Of a stretch of 64,000 bases of DNA, positions 1 to 8,103 are shown in pieces. The stretch comes from Streptomyces sp. KL109B (lineage in GTDB: Bacteria > Actinomycetota > Actinomycetes > Streptomycetales > Streptomycetaceae). Every line of letters begins with the position of its first letter. The first letter of the stretch is position 1. The stretch lies in contig NZ_JASERL010000004.1 in the NCBI RefSeq assembly GCF_030766935.1, positions 372,001 to 436,000 on the forward strand, given 5' to 3'. Both the position numbers and the translations under genes were made by a program. Below the pieces are notes generated by a model. That model was not told where the DNA came from and searched no databases. It worked only from the letters and a program-made list of their open reading frames with translations.

Positions 1-1272
1 GCTCGTCGTCAGCGAGTTGTCGTGGGTCTGCATGACGAGCCCGATGATGGTCCGCTCCGACCAGTGCCGAAGGGCGACGGTGCGGGCGACGAGCACCGGG
101 TGGGCGAGGAAGGCGAGCGCGGCGGCGAGCGGCTTCGGCAGATTCTGCTTGTACTGGGGTACGCAGATCAGGGCCATCAGGTTGGAGCCCTTGCCGTAGC
201 GGACGTTCTCGATGTGGGTGTTGGCGTTCGGGTGCACGGACGAGGTGATGGCGACGCCGCGCGTGAAGTCGATGTCCGGCCTGCCGTAGCGGCGCGGCCA
301 GGTAAGGGCGCCCACCAGGGCCTCGGAGTTGGTACGGGTGAGTTCGCCGAGGCGGCGCGAGAGCCCCGGCAGGACACCGTCGTCGCGCATCCGGTGGAGC
401 AGGCTCTGGGTGCCGTACGTGCCCGCCGCCAGGACGACGCGGCGCGCGCGCAGGACGGTGCGGCGGCCCCGGCGGCGCTTGTTCGTGGGCACGGTCGTGA
501 CCTCGAACCCCGCCTCGCGGCCCGGCAGTTCACGCACGCTGGTCACGGTCGTCATGGCGCGGACCTCGGCGCCCGCCCGTTCGGCGAGGTGGAGGTAGTT
601 CTCGGTGAGCGTGTTCTTGGCGCCGACCCGGCACCCGGTCATGCAGGACCCGCACTCGGTGCAGGCCGCGCGGGTCGGCCCGGCCCCGCCGAAGTAGGGG
701 TCGGGAACCTCCTCACCCGCCCGGCCCGTCGTCGTCCCGTCGGCGTCCCGCCCGTCGCCGAAGAACACGCCCACGGGCGTGAGCCGGAAGGTGTCGCCCG
801 CGCCCATCCGCGCGGCCGCGTCCCGCAACAGCTCGTCGGCCTCGGTGGTGGTGGGGTTGGTGCGCACGCCGAGCATGCGCCGCGCCTGCTCGTAGTAGGG
901 CGCCAACTCCCGCTGCCAGTCGGTGATGTGGCCCCACTGCCGGTCCTGGAAGAAGGCGGGCGGCGGCACGTACAGCGTGTTCGCGTAGTTCAGCGATCCG
1001 CCGCCCACCCCCGCACCCGCCAGCACCATCACGTTCTTCATCAGGTGGATGCGCTGGATCCCGTACATCCCGAGGCGCGGCGCCCACAGGTAGTCGCGCA
1101 CCTTGAGGGACGTACGAGGAAGGGTGTCGCGGGAGTACCGCCGCCCGGCCTCCAACACCCCCACCCGATACCCCTTCTCCGTCAGCCGGAGCGCGGAGAC
1201 GGAGCCGCCGAAGCCGGAGCCGACGACGAGGACGTCATAGTCGTACGCACGCTCGCCGTGGGCCTCAGGCAC
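1..1272 (-). CDS. GMC-family FAD oxidoreductase (cholesterol-oxidase-like), 3' part cut by window edge
   Basis: Flavin-dependent alcohol/sterol oxidase family. Reading in from GTG 1272 gives an N-terminal dinucleotide-binding motif VVGSGFGGS (about residues 16-24), then GAGVGGGSLNYANT, and a cysteine stretch CTECGSCMTGCRVGAKNT that I associate with the actinobacterial ChoD-like branch. The GTG overlaps the stop of the acyl-CoA ligase gene (1265-1267) by a few bases, so the two are probably translationally coupled. About 424 residues are visible and no stop is reached before base 1, so the C-terminal catalytic His/Asn region lies outside the window. With the neighbouring acyl-CoA ligase, SCP2 protein and acyl-CoA dehydrogenase it suggests sterol or lipid oxidation; the actual substrate is inference. 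Confidence 0.85.
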   Translation of the reverse strand, partial: MPEAHGERAYDYDVLVVGSGFGGSVSALRLTEKGYRVGVLEAGRRYSRDTLPRTSLKVRDYLWAPRLGMYGIQRIHLMKNVMVLAGAGVGGGSLNYANTLYVPPPAFFQDRQWGHITDWQRELAPYYEQARRMLGVRTNPTTTEADELLRDAAARMGAGDTFRLTPVGVFFGDGRDADGTTTGRAGEEVPDPYFGGAGPTRAACTECGSCMTGCRVGAKNTLTENYLHLAERAGAEVRAMTTVTSVRELPGREAGFEVTTVPTNKRRRGRRTVLRARRVVLAAGTYGTQSLLHRMRDDGVLPGLSRRLGELTRTNSEALVGALTWPRRYGRPDIDFTRGVAITSSVHPNANTHIENVRYGKGSNLMALICVPQYKQNLPKPLAAALAFLAHPVLVARTVALRHWSERTIIGLVMQTHDNSLTTS

Positions 1273-3196
1273 CGTAGAGCTCCTCGATCTCCCGCTCGTA
1301 CGCCGTGAGCACGGCCCGCCGCTTGATCTTCAGGGAGGGCGTGAGCAGCCCGTTCTCCTCGCTGAACTCGCCCTCCACCAGCGTGAACTTCCGGATGGAC
1401 TCGGCGCGCGAGACGGCCTCGTTGGCGTAGTCGACGGCCTTTTGGACGTCGGCGACGATCCGCGGGTCGCCGATGATCTCGGACATCGGGGTGTCGGCCG
1501 GCATCTTGCGCACGCTCAGCCAGTGCGCGACGGACTCCGGTTCGAGGGTGATCACGGCGCCGACGTACGCGCGGTTGTCGCCGACGACGATGCACTGACC
1601 GATGGGCGAGCGACTGCGCAACCGGTCTTCGAGGACGGCGGGCGAGACATTCTTGCCCCCACTCGTCACGAGGATGTCCTTCTTGCGCCCGGTGATCCTC
1701 AGATACCCGTCGTCGTCCAACTCCCCCAGATCCCCGGTCGCGAACCAGCCGTCCTCGTCCAGGACTTGATCGGTCGCGCCCTGATTGTTCCAGTACGCGC
1801 CGAAGACGATGCCGCCCTTGATGAGCACCTCGCCGTCGTCCGCGATCCGGATCGTGGTGCCGGGCACGGGCAGGCCGACGGTGCCGGGGCGCGGCTTGAG
1901 GGGCGGGGTGATCGTGGCGGCGGCGGTCGTCTCGGTCAGGCCGTAACCCTCGTAGATCACGATCCCGGCGGCGTAGAAGAACAGGTTCAGATTGCGGTCG
2001 AGGGGCGAGCCGCCGCTGATCGCGTACCGGAGCCTGCCGCCGAGCTCCTTGCGCACGCGCCGGTAGACGAGCAGGTCGTAGAGCCCGTGCGCGAGCCGGA
2101 GCCCGGGGCCCGGCCCCTTGTCGCCGTCCAGGAACCGCGCCAGATGCGCCTCGGCGAAGCGCACCGCGATCCGGTCGGCGCGGTCGAAGGACGAGCCGCG
2201 CCCGAGCTTCTCGGCCGTCGCCCGCCCGGTGTCGTGGATCTTCTCGAAGAGGTACGGCACGCCGACCACGAACGTCGGCCGGAACGAGCGGAGTTCGGGC
2301 CGCAGCTCGTCCGGCTTGATGCTCGGGCAGTGCCCCAGCTCGATGCGGGCGAGCATGCACGCCACCTGGATCGTGCGGCCCAGGATGTGCGCGAGCGGCA
2401 GGAACAGCAGCGTGGAGGCGGTCTGCCCGGTGATCGCCTTGAAGATGGGGTGCAGCAGCTCGACGGTGTTCGCGGCCTCGGCGTACAGATTGCCGTGTGT
2501 GAGAACGCAGCCCTTGGGGCGGCCAGTGGTGCCGGAGGTGTAGCAGACGGTGGCGATGGTGTCGGGGGTGAGCGCGGCCCGCCGCTTGACGACCTCCTCG
2601 TCGGCCACATCGGCGCCCAGCGCGGCGAGTTCGAGCACGGCGCCCGCGTCGATCTGACGGATTTCGGGGCGGTCGGCGTCCGGCAGTCCGGCGACGGCCT
2701 CCTCGGCGGCGACGGCGTTCTCCGGCGTCTCGACGATCAGCATCGTCGCGCCCGAGTCCTGGACGATCCACTCGATCTGGCCGGGCGACGACGTGGCGTA
2801 GATGGGCACGGTCTGCCCGCCGGCGGCCCAGATCGCGAAGTCGAGGACCTGCCACTCGTAGCGGGTGCGCGACATGAGCGCGACACGCCCGCCCGGCTGG
2901 AGCCCCGCCGCGATCAACCCCTTGGCGGTGGCGGTCACTTCGCGGGCGAACGCGGCGGCGGTGACCGGCCGCCACTGCTCGCCTTCCTTGCGCCGTACGA
3001 CGACGGCGTTCGGCTCCTCCTCGGCGTTCGCGAACGGGATGTCGGCGGGCGTGGACCCGTCCTTCGGCGGCTCGGCGAGCGGCGCGACGCGCGCCTCGCG
3101 CACGGTGCCGTGTTCGCCCCTGACCAGCTCGGCCTTGGCGCGGTCGGCCAGATCGCCGCGCTTCCCGGCCCGCTTCAGATCCTTGCGTACGCCCAT
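1265..3196 (-). CDS. fadD: Long-chain fatty-acid--CoA ligase (AMP-forming)
   Basis: Activates fatty acids as acyl-adenylates and transfers them to CoA in the cytoplasm. The 643-residue protein has the ANL-superfamily motifs in order: YTSGTTGRPKG at about 219-229 (phosphate loop), YEGYGLTETTAA at about 415-426, DGWFATGDLG at about 482-491 and ITGRKKDILVTSGGKNVSP at about 501-519, which holds the hinge and the acyl-CoA ligase signature. Length fits the FadD15/AMP-dependent synthetase group (about 600-650). The promoter side, 46-77 bp upstream, carries two adjacent 16-bp sites like those in the tetR promoter, so the gene is probably repressed by the product of 3327-3995. It is followed without a gap by the GMC oxidoreductase gene. 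Confidence 0.93.
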   Translation of the reverse strand: MGVRKDLKRAGKRGDLADRAKAELVRGEHGTVREARVAPLAEPPKDGSTPADIPFANAEEEPNAVVVRRKEGEQWRPVTAAAFAREVTATAKGLIAAGLQPGGRVALMSRTRYEWQVLDFAIWAAGGQTVPIYATSSPGQIEWIVQDSGATMLIVETPENAVAAEEAVAGLPDADRPEIRQIDAGAVLELAALGADVADEEVVKRRAALTPDTIATVCYTSGTTGRPKGCVLTHGNLYAEAANTVELLHPIFKAITGQTASTLLFLPLAHILGRTIQVACMLARIELGHCPSIKPDELRPELRSFRPTFVVGVPYLFEKIHDTGRATAEKLGRGSSFDRADRIAVRFAEAHLARFLDGDKGPGPGLRLAHGLYDLLVYRRVRKELGGRLRYAISGGSPLDRNLNLFFYAAGIVIYEGYGLTETTAAATITPPLKPRPGTVGLPVPGTTIRIADDGEVLIKGGIVFGAYWNNQGATDQVLDEDGWFATGDLGELDDDGYLRITGRKKDILVTSGGKNVSPAVLEDRLRSRSPIGQCIVVGDNRAYVGAVITLEPESVAHWLSVRKMPADTPMSEIIGDPRIVADVQKAVDYANEAVSRAESIRKFTLVEGEFSEENGLLTPSLKIKRRAVLTAYEREIEELYGA

Positions 3197-3241
3197 GACG
3201 GCTCCCCGTTTGCGCGGCTGCCAGACTCGAACTCGCTCGAA

Positions 3242-3273
3242 CTTACTCTGGAGTCAACTTACCTACGCGTAAG
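3242..3273. promoter_or_regulatory. Two tandem TetR-type operator half-palindromes upstream of fadD
   Basis: 3258-3273 reads CTTAC-N6-GTAAG, a 16-bp inverted repeat. The adjacent 3242-3257 is a weaker copy (CTTAC-N6-GTCAA). The unit length and head-to-tail spacing are the same as in the tetR/SCP2 intergenic region, supporting one common regulator. It lies just upstream of the fadD start on the minus strand. Confidence 0.7.
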
Positions 3274-3326
3274 GAAAATTCAATGGTCGCGTACGAATCG
3301 ACGACAGGAGCCGTCGACGCCCGGAA

Positions 3327-3995
3327 CTACGGCGTCCAGACCTCGCCGTCGAGCACGTCGCGCATGCCCACCCACACCATGTTCATCAGGCGCAGCGTGA
3401 TGCCCTCCGGGGACTGCCCTGGATTGCGCTCCATCCAGTCGGTGAGCGAGTCGGCGGCGCCGACGAGGGCGTGTGCGACGAAGTCGGCGTCCTCGTCGCC
3501 CAGTTGGGAGCCGCGACCGCTGTCCGAGATGCCGTCCCTGATGAGCCCCGCCACCTCGGCCATGATCGCGCGGCGCGCGTCGGCGACGGCCGCGGCGATC
3601 GCCTCGCTCAGCTCCGAGGCCTGCCGGTGCAGCACGACCCAGCTGTCCCGGTGCTCGGCGACGAACGCGAAGAACGCGGAGAGCCCCGCGTACAGCCGCA
3701 GTTCGGGCGCGGCACCCGCGCCGCGCGCGGCGTCCTGGAACGCGGCGACGAGCCGCTCGGCCTCCCGCCGCAGACACGCGAGAAACAACCCTTCCTTGGA
3801 ATCCAGGTACAGATACACCATCGGCTTTGAAATGCCCGCGAGTTCGGCGATCTCGTCCACGGAGGCGGCGTGATAGCCACGCTTGGCGAAGACCCGCACG
3901 CCGACGTCGATGATCTGCTGCTCGCGCACGTGGCGTGGCACGCGCTTCCGCCGCGCCGCCGTACGCCCTTTCGCCGCTCCCGAAGTGCCCGTCAC
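3327..3995 (-). CDS. TetR-family transcriptional regulator
   Basis: A 222-residue repressor with an N-terminal TetR DNA-binding domain: about residues 24-70 include REQQIIDVGVRVFAKRGYH, followed by the recognition-helix region ISKPMVYLYLDSKEGLF. The remainder is the variable ligand-binding, dimerising domain. The N-terminus is basic (RRKRVPRH). The gene sits between fadD (same strand, downstream) and the divergent SCP2/acyl-CoA dehydrogenase pair. Matching palindromes lie in both promoters, so it very likely represses the whole lipid block and itself, with an acyl-CoA as the plausible inducer (inference from comparable actinobacterial fatty-acid regulators). It ends 131 bp before the fadD start. 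Confidence 0.93.
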   Translation of the reverse strand: MTGTSGAAKGRTAARRKRVPRHVREQQIIDVGVRVFAKRGYHAASVDEIAELAGISKPMVYLYLDSKEGLFLACLRREAERLVAAFQDAARGAGAAPELRLYAGLSAFFAFVAEHRDSWVVLHRQASELSEAIAAAVADARRAIMAEVAGLIRDGISDSGRGSQLGDEDADFVAHALVGAADSLTDWMERNPGQSPEGITLRLMNMVWVGMRDVLDGEVWTP

Positions 3996-4008
3996 CCTTG
4001 TCAGCCTA

Positions 4009-4056
4009 TCTACGTCGCCGTAACCTTACCAATTAGTAAGCTTACTAAGCAGTAAG
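4009..4056. promoter_or_regulatory. Tandem 16-bp TetR operators between tetR and SCP2 genes
   Basis: 4025-4040 and 4041-4056 are two adjacent CTTAC-N6-GTAAG units. Together they form a larger nested palindrome centred at 4040/4041, whose core TTAGTAAGCTTACTAA (4033-4048) is perfect. A third, degenerate unit in phase occupies 4009-4024 (TCTAC-N6-GTAAC). The array covers the divergent promoter region of the tetR gene and the SCP2/acyl-CoA dehydrogenase operon. This is direct sequence evidence; assignment to the adjacent TetR protein is inference. Confidence 0.8.
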
Positions 4057-4085
4057 GTCGGTAGTGAAGTGAGGAGAGTACGCCC

Positions 4086-4553
4086 ATGAGCGGTGCCGAG
4101 GAGATCGCGGCGCTCGACTTCGCGAGCGTCACGCCCGAGGAGTTCGCGCGGATCGTCAAGGGCCTGTCGGCCAAGGAGATCAACGAGGTCGCGCGGGACG
4201 AGACGCTGCGCACCCGGGTCCTCAAGGAGGTGTTCGGGCGCATGGAGCGGCAGTTCAAGCCGGACGTCGCGGGCTCGCTCGAAGCGCTGATCCGCTGGAA
4301 GGTGACCGGCCAGGACGAGGTCCCCGAGGCGGTCTACGAGACGAAGATCTCCGGCGGTACGTGCACGGTCTCCGAAGGCCGCTCGGACGCGGAGCCGCGC
4401 ACCACACTCATCATGGGCGACGCCGACTTCCTCAAGCTGGTCTCCGGCAACTCCTCGCCCGTCACGATGTTCATGATGCGCAAGGTCAAGATCGCGGGCG
4501 ATGTGGCGCTCGCGTCGGGGCTCGCGCGCTACTTCGACATTCCGAAGGCGTGA
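4086..4553 (+). CDS. SCP2 sterol-binding domain protein
   Basis: A 155-residue protein. The C-terminal two thirds (about residues 55-150) look like an SCP-2 sterol-carrier fold: ALIRWKVTG, the beta-strand pattern YETKISGGTCTVSEG, then TTLIMGDADFLKLVSGNSSP and KVKIAGDVALASGLARYF. Such proteins bind sterols, fatty acids or acyl-CoA in a hydrophobic tunnel. It starts at ATG 4086 behind GAGGAGAG and lies immediately beyond the tandem TetR operators. The next gene, an acyl-CoA dehydrogenase, begins within a few bases of its stop, so it may deliver lipid substrate to that enzyme (inference). Confidence 0.85.
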   Translation: MSGAEEIAALDFASVTPEEFARIVKGLSAKEINEVARDETLRTRVLKEVFGRMERQFKPDVAGSLEALIRWKVTGQDEVPEAVYETKISGGTCTVSEGRSDAEPRTTLIMGDADFLKLVSGNSSPVTMFMMRKVKIAGDVALASGLARYFDIPKA

Positions 4554-4558
4554 CCGGC

Positions 4559-5770
4559 GTGGCCTTCTCTCTTGAACTGTCCGAAGAACAGCGCGACTTG
4601 CGCGACTGGGTGCACGGCTTCGCCTCTGACGTCGTCCGCCCGGCCGCCGCCGAGTGGGACGAGCGCGAGGAGACTCCCTGGCCGGTGATCCAGGAGGCCG
4701 CGAAGATCGGCCTGTACGGGTTCGAGTCGCTGGCCGAGATGTTCGGCGACCCGAGCGGCCTCTCGCTCCAGATCGCCAACGAGGAGCTGTTCTGGGGCGA
4801 CGCGGGCATCGGCATGGCGCTCTTCGGCACGTCCCTCGCCGTGGCCGGCATCTTCTCCGCCGGCACGCCCGACCAGCTCGCCGAGTGGGTGCCGCAGTGC
4901 TACGGCGACGAGGACGACCCGAAGGTGGCGGCGTTCTGCGTGTCGGAGCCGCAGGCGGGTTCGGACGTGGCGGGCATGCGTACGCGCGCCCGCTACGACG
5001 AGGCGAAGGACGAGTGGGTGCTGTCCGGCCAGAAGGCGTGGATCACCAACGGCGGCATCGCGAACGTGCACGTGGTCGTCGCCTCCGTGGACCCGGACCT
5101 CGGCTCGCGCGGACAGGCGGCGTTCATCGTGCCGCCGGGGACGTCGGGCCTCGAAGGCGCGAAGAAGATCAAGAAATTGGGCCTACGGGCGTCCCACACG
5201 GCCGACGTCTTCCTCGACGAGGTCCGGGTGCCTGGCCACTGCCTGCTGGGCGGTCGCGACCGCCTGGACGCGCGGCTGGCGCGGGCCCGTGAGGGCGGGC
5301 GCGGCAAGGGCCAGGCCGCGATGTCGACCTTCGAGGTCAGCCGCCCCACGGTCGGCGCGCAGGCCCTCGGTATCGCGCGCGCCGCGTACGAGTACGCGCT
5401 CGACTACGCGGGCGAACGCGAGGCCTTCGGCCGCCCCATCATCGACAACCAGGCCATCGCCTTCGCCCTCGCCGACCTCCGCACGGAGATCGAGGCGTGC
5501 CGCCTGCTGATCTGGCAGGCCTCGTGGATGGCCCGCAACGACAAGACCTTCGACGCGGGCCAGGGCTCCATGTCGAAGCTGCGGGCCGGGGAGTTGGCGG
5601 TCGCCGCGTCCGAGAAGGCGATCCAGGTGCTCGGCGGCGCCGGGTACAGCCGCGAGCACCCCGTGGAGCGGATGTACCGCGACGCCAAGATCTACACGAT
5701 CTTCGAGGGCACGAGCGAGATCCAGCGGCTGGTGATCGCGCGGGCGATCTCGGGGCGGCAGATCCGCTGA
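4559..5770 (+). CDS. Acyl-CoA dehydrogenase
   Basis: FAD enzyme that introduces the alpha,beta double bond into acyl-CoA in beta-oxidation. About 403 residues with the family layout: N-terminal helical domain (FSLELSEEQRDLRDWV), middle beta domain with AFCVSEPQAGSDVAGM and WITNGG, and the C-terminal helical domain with QVLGGAGYSREHPVERMYRDAK and IYTIFEGTSEIQRLVIAR. The Glu of FEGTSEIQ is the usual catalytic base position. I chose GTG 4559 because GAAGG lies at a usable distance. GTG 4550, overlapping the SCP2 stop, is an alternative that adds three residues. It is co-transcribed with the SCP2 gene and probably controlled by the upstream TetR sites. Confidence 0.92.
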   Translation: MAFSLELSEEQRDLRDWVHGFASDVVRPAAAEWDEREETPWPVIQEAAKIGLYGFESLAEMFGDPSGLSLQIANEELFWGDAGIGMALFGTSLAVAGIFSAGTPDQLAEWVPQCYGDEDDPKVAAFCVSEPQAGSDVAGMRTRARYDEAKDEWVLSGQKAWITNGGIANVHVVVASVDPDLGSRGQAAFIVPPGTSGLEGAKKIKKLGLRASHTADVFLDEVRVPGHCLLGGRDRLDARLARAREGGRGKGQAAMSTFEVSRPTVGAQALGIARAAYEYALDYAGEREAFGRPIIDNQAIAFALADLRTEIEACRLLIWQASWMARNDKTFDAGQGSMSKLRAGELAVAASEKAIQVLGGAGYSREHPVERMYRDAKIYTIFEGTSEIQRLVIARAISGRQIR

Positions 5771-5785
5771 GGGCCGACGGTTCAA

Positions 5786-6352
5786 CTATGTGAGGGCGCG
5801 GGCGAGTTGAGGGTAGTCGACAACGACCCCGTCCTCGTCGAACTCCACGTCGGAGCGGAAGGTCCCGGAGGCGTACCTGACGCGCGCCCCACGCTCCGTG
5901 CGCGCGAGATGCGTGTACGTCTGCCGGGACGGGCCCACGGTGAGTTCCGGGACCTTGACCCAGGCCATCAGGAACGTGTGCTCGCCGGGACCGAGGTGGA
6001 GGCCGTGGCGGCGGACCGGCATGGTGTTCGTCATCGGGCAGAGCCCGAGGTCGCAGTCGAGAGCTCCCGCGACCTCGGGCAGCGGGCCACCGTTCGCGGT
6101 CCACTGCCCGTCGGCGCCCCTGACCAGGTCCAACTCCCGTGTCCGGTCCGCGTCCTCGACACTCACGCGCAGCCGCCGGGTCACGTACCGGTCGCCGGTC
6201 TCCAGTTCGTACGTGACCCAGTACGGGACGGGGGACGTGCCGACCGCGCGTCCGCGGGCGCGGAGCGTTCCGGGCTCGCCGAGGTCGACCCACGCGGTCT
6301 CGTATCCCGCGTGGTCGCTGCCACTGACACTCCAGGTGCGCACGCACTTCAT
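5786..6352 (-). CDS. Putative glycolipid-binding domain protein
   Basis: A 188-residue soluble protein with no signal peptide or membrane segment. It is beta-rich and resembles the putative glycolipid-binding family (DUF1089 type): an opening W-S-V region, TYELETGDRYVTRRLRV, the central DCDLGLCPMTNTMPVRR and a C-terminal VVVDYPQLA. The family's biochemical function is not established, so the name is only a fold label. It converges on the acyl-CoA dehydrogenase gene with a 15-bp gap and lies downstream of the vWA lipoprotein gene on the same strand, from which it is separated by hairpins at 6392-6457. Confidence 0.7.
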   Translation of the reverse strand: MKCVRTWSVSGSDHAGYETAWVDLGEPGTLRARGRAVGTSPVPYWVTYELETGDRYVTRRLRVSVEDADRTRELDLVRGADGQWTANGGPLPEVAGALDCDLGLCPMTNTMPVRRHGLHLGPGEHTFLMAWVKVPELTVGPSRQTYTHLARTERGARVRYASGTFRSDVEFDEDGVVVDYPQLARALT

Positions 6353-6391
6353 CGGCCCAGGCTAGACCGCGAGGCGCTGGGGAACGGAGGG

Positions 6392-6457
6392 GGACTGTGA
6401 CGCGGAACTGCAGCGGGCCTGGGGAAAGACGTCACAGTCCGTCGCGGGACCCGCGAC
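6392..6457. terminator. Double hairpin between vWA gene and glycolipid-binding gene
   Basis: GGACTGTGACG (6392-6402) pairs perfectly with CGTCACAGTCC (6430-6440). Directly beside it GTCGCGGG (6441-6448) pairs with CCCGCGAC (6450-6457). It lies in the 131-bp gap downstream of the vWA gene, so termination of that minus-strand transcript is the simplest reading. Confidence 0.55.
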
Positions 6458-6483
6458 GCCGACGGCCGGCCACTCGGGGCTCC

Positions 6484-7983
6484 TCAGTCGCCCAGCTGCC
6501 GGGCCCGCCGCACCGCGTCCGCCAGTTCCCGCACGTCCGCGTCCTCGGTGGTCGACGCCAACTCCGCTACGTATCCGGAGAGTTGGCGGAGTGACGGCGC
6601 GCCGGGGAGCGGGTCCTGTGCGGTGGCGTTCAGGTGGTTGGCGAAGTAGCCGGCCGCCGCGGCGACGCGCAGGCGGGGCGGTGTGGCGGGTGACCAGAGG
6701 GGGCGGGCGAGGTCGGAGGCGGACACGGCGCCGTGGGCCTCGCGCGGGGAGCGGCTCTCCGGGTCGAGCCAGCGGACCGTGGCCCGAGCCACCTCGCCCT
6801 CCGCCCCCTCGCGGAGCTTGACCGCGTAGAGGGCCGTCACCGTGTGGCCGGGGCCGACCTCGCCGCCGTCGACGCGGTCGTCACGGAAGTCGTCGTCCGC
6901 GACGCGGCGGTTGTCGTAGCCGAGGAGGCGGAAGCCGGTGACCTTGTCCTCGTCGAATTCGACCTGCGCCTTGGCGTCGCGGGCCCTCAACTGGACGTTC
7001 GCCGGGAGCTGTTCGGTGAAGACCTTCCTGGCATCGGCGGGCGTCGAGATGTACGTGGTGTGGCCGTCGCCCTTGTCCGCGAGGCGTTCCATGAGCGCGT
7101 CGCCGTAGTCGCTGCCGACGCCCACCCCGAAGAGCGTGATGCCGTGCTCGCGGCGGGCGTCCGCGATGCGTTCGAGGATGGTGTCGGCCGAGGTGGCGCC
7201 GGTGTTGGCGAGGGCGTCGGAGAGGAGGACGACGCGGTTCGTGGCGCCCTGCCTCGCCCCCTTCACGGCCGTCTCGTAGCCGGTCGTGACACCCGCTTCC
7301 AGGTTGGTGGAGTCGGTGGGTTCGAGGGTGTCGACGGCGGACTTGACCGTGTCCCTGGTCTCGCCGTCGCGGGGGCCGAGGCGGGTCATCGGGAGGACCG
7401 TGCGCGCCTCGTCGCTGAAGGTGACCAGGGCGATCGAGTCGTCCGCGTCGAGTTGGTCGGTGAGCGTGGCGAGGGACTCCCGGACCAGGTCGAGGCGGCC
7501 CGCCTCCGCCATGGAGCCGGAGATGTCGACCACGAAGGTGAGCGCCGCGGGCGGGCGGTCGCCGGACGCCGGGGCCTGCGCCGTCGCCAGGCCCACCCGC
7601 ATCAGGCGCCAGCCGTCGTCGCCGGTGCGGGCGCCGTCCACCGTCACCGAGAAGCCGTTGCCCTTCGGGCGCGGGTAGCCCTGGCGGAAGCTGTTCACGA
7701 ACTCCTCGGGGCGCACCGAGCGCGGCTCCGGCAGCCGCCCCGCGCCGAGGCTGCGGCGCGCGTACCCGTACGAGGCGGTGTCCACGTCCAGGGCGAAGGT
7801 GGAGCGGCGGTCCCCCTCCCCCACGGTGCCCGACGGGGCGGCCGGTTTGTCGGCGCCGGAGCCGCGGCTCACCTTCCGGTTCGCCTGGTCCGCCGAGCCG
7901 CCGGGCCCGCCGCACGCCGTGAGCAACAGCCCGCCGACGAGCAGCGCGGCGCCCAATGCCTGCTTTCCCTGCGTCAGTCTCAT
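6484..7983 (-). CDS. von Willebrand factor A domain lipoprotein (YfbK-like)
   Basis: Exported lipoprotein of 499 residues. The signal peptide ends in the lipobox LLTAC with the modified Cys at about residue 24, followed by a Gly/Ser-rich linker. An N-terminal vWF-associated region (TFALDVDTASYGYARRSL; PEEFVNSFRQGYPRP) precedes the vWA domain, whose metal site begins VVDISGSM (DxSxS at about 153-157). The C-terminal region (YDNRRVADDDFRDDRVDGG; GHTVTALYAVKL) matches the DUF3520-type tail of these proteins. I chose ATG 7983 because an upstream extension would bury the signal peptide. It probably binds a partner protein at the outer membrane face in a Ca/Mg-dependent way; no pathway is indicated. 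Confidence 0.88.
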   Translation of the reverse strand: MRLTQGKQALGAALLVGGLLLTACGGPGGSADQANRKVSRGSGADKPAAPSGTVGEGDRRSTFALDVDTASYGYARRSLGAGRLPEPRSVRPEEFVNSFRQGYPRPKGNGFSVTVDGARTGDDGWRLMRVGLATAQAPASGDRPPAALTFVVDISGSMAEAGRLDLVRESLATLTDQLDADDSIALVTFSDEARTVLPMTRLGPRDGETRDTVKSAVDTLEPTDSTNLEAGVTTGYETAVKGARQGATNRVVLLSDALANTGATSADTILERIADARREHGITLFGVGVGSDYGDALMERLADKGDGHTTYISTPADARKVFTEQLPANVQLRARDAKAQVEFDEDKVTGFRLLGYDNRRVADDDFRDDRVDGGEVGPGHTVTALYAVKLREGAEGEVARATVRWLDPESRSPREAHGAVSASDLARPLWSPATPPRLRVAAAAGYFANHLNATAQDPLPGAPSLRQLSGYVAELASTTEDADVRELADAVRRARQLGD

Positions 7984-8103
7984 GTGACCTGTGACGCACG
8001 GGGCCGCCGGAAGGAGCGCTCGAATGTGTTGCGGCCGGGTCCCGAACCGGTCACGCGATACGGAAGTCGCCCCTCCCACAGGGCCCGCCCGGCCCCAACT
8101 CCC

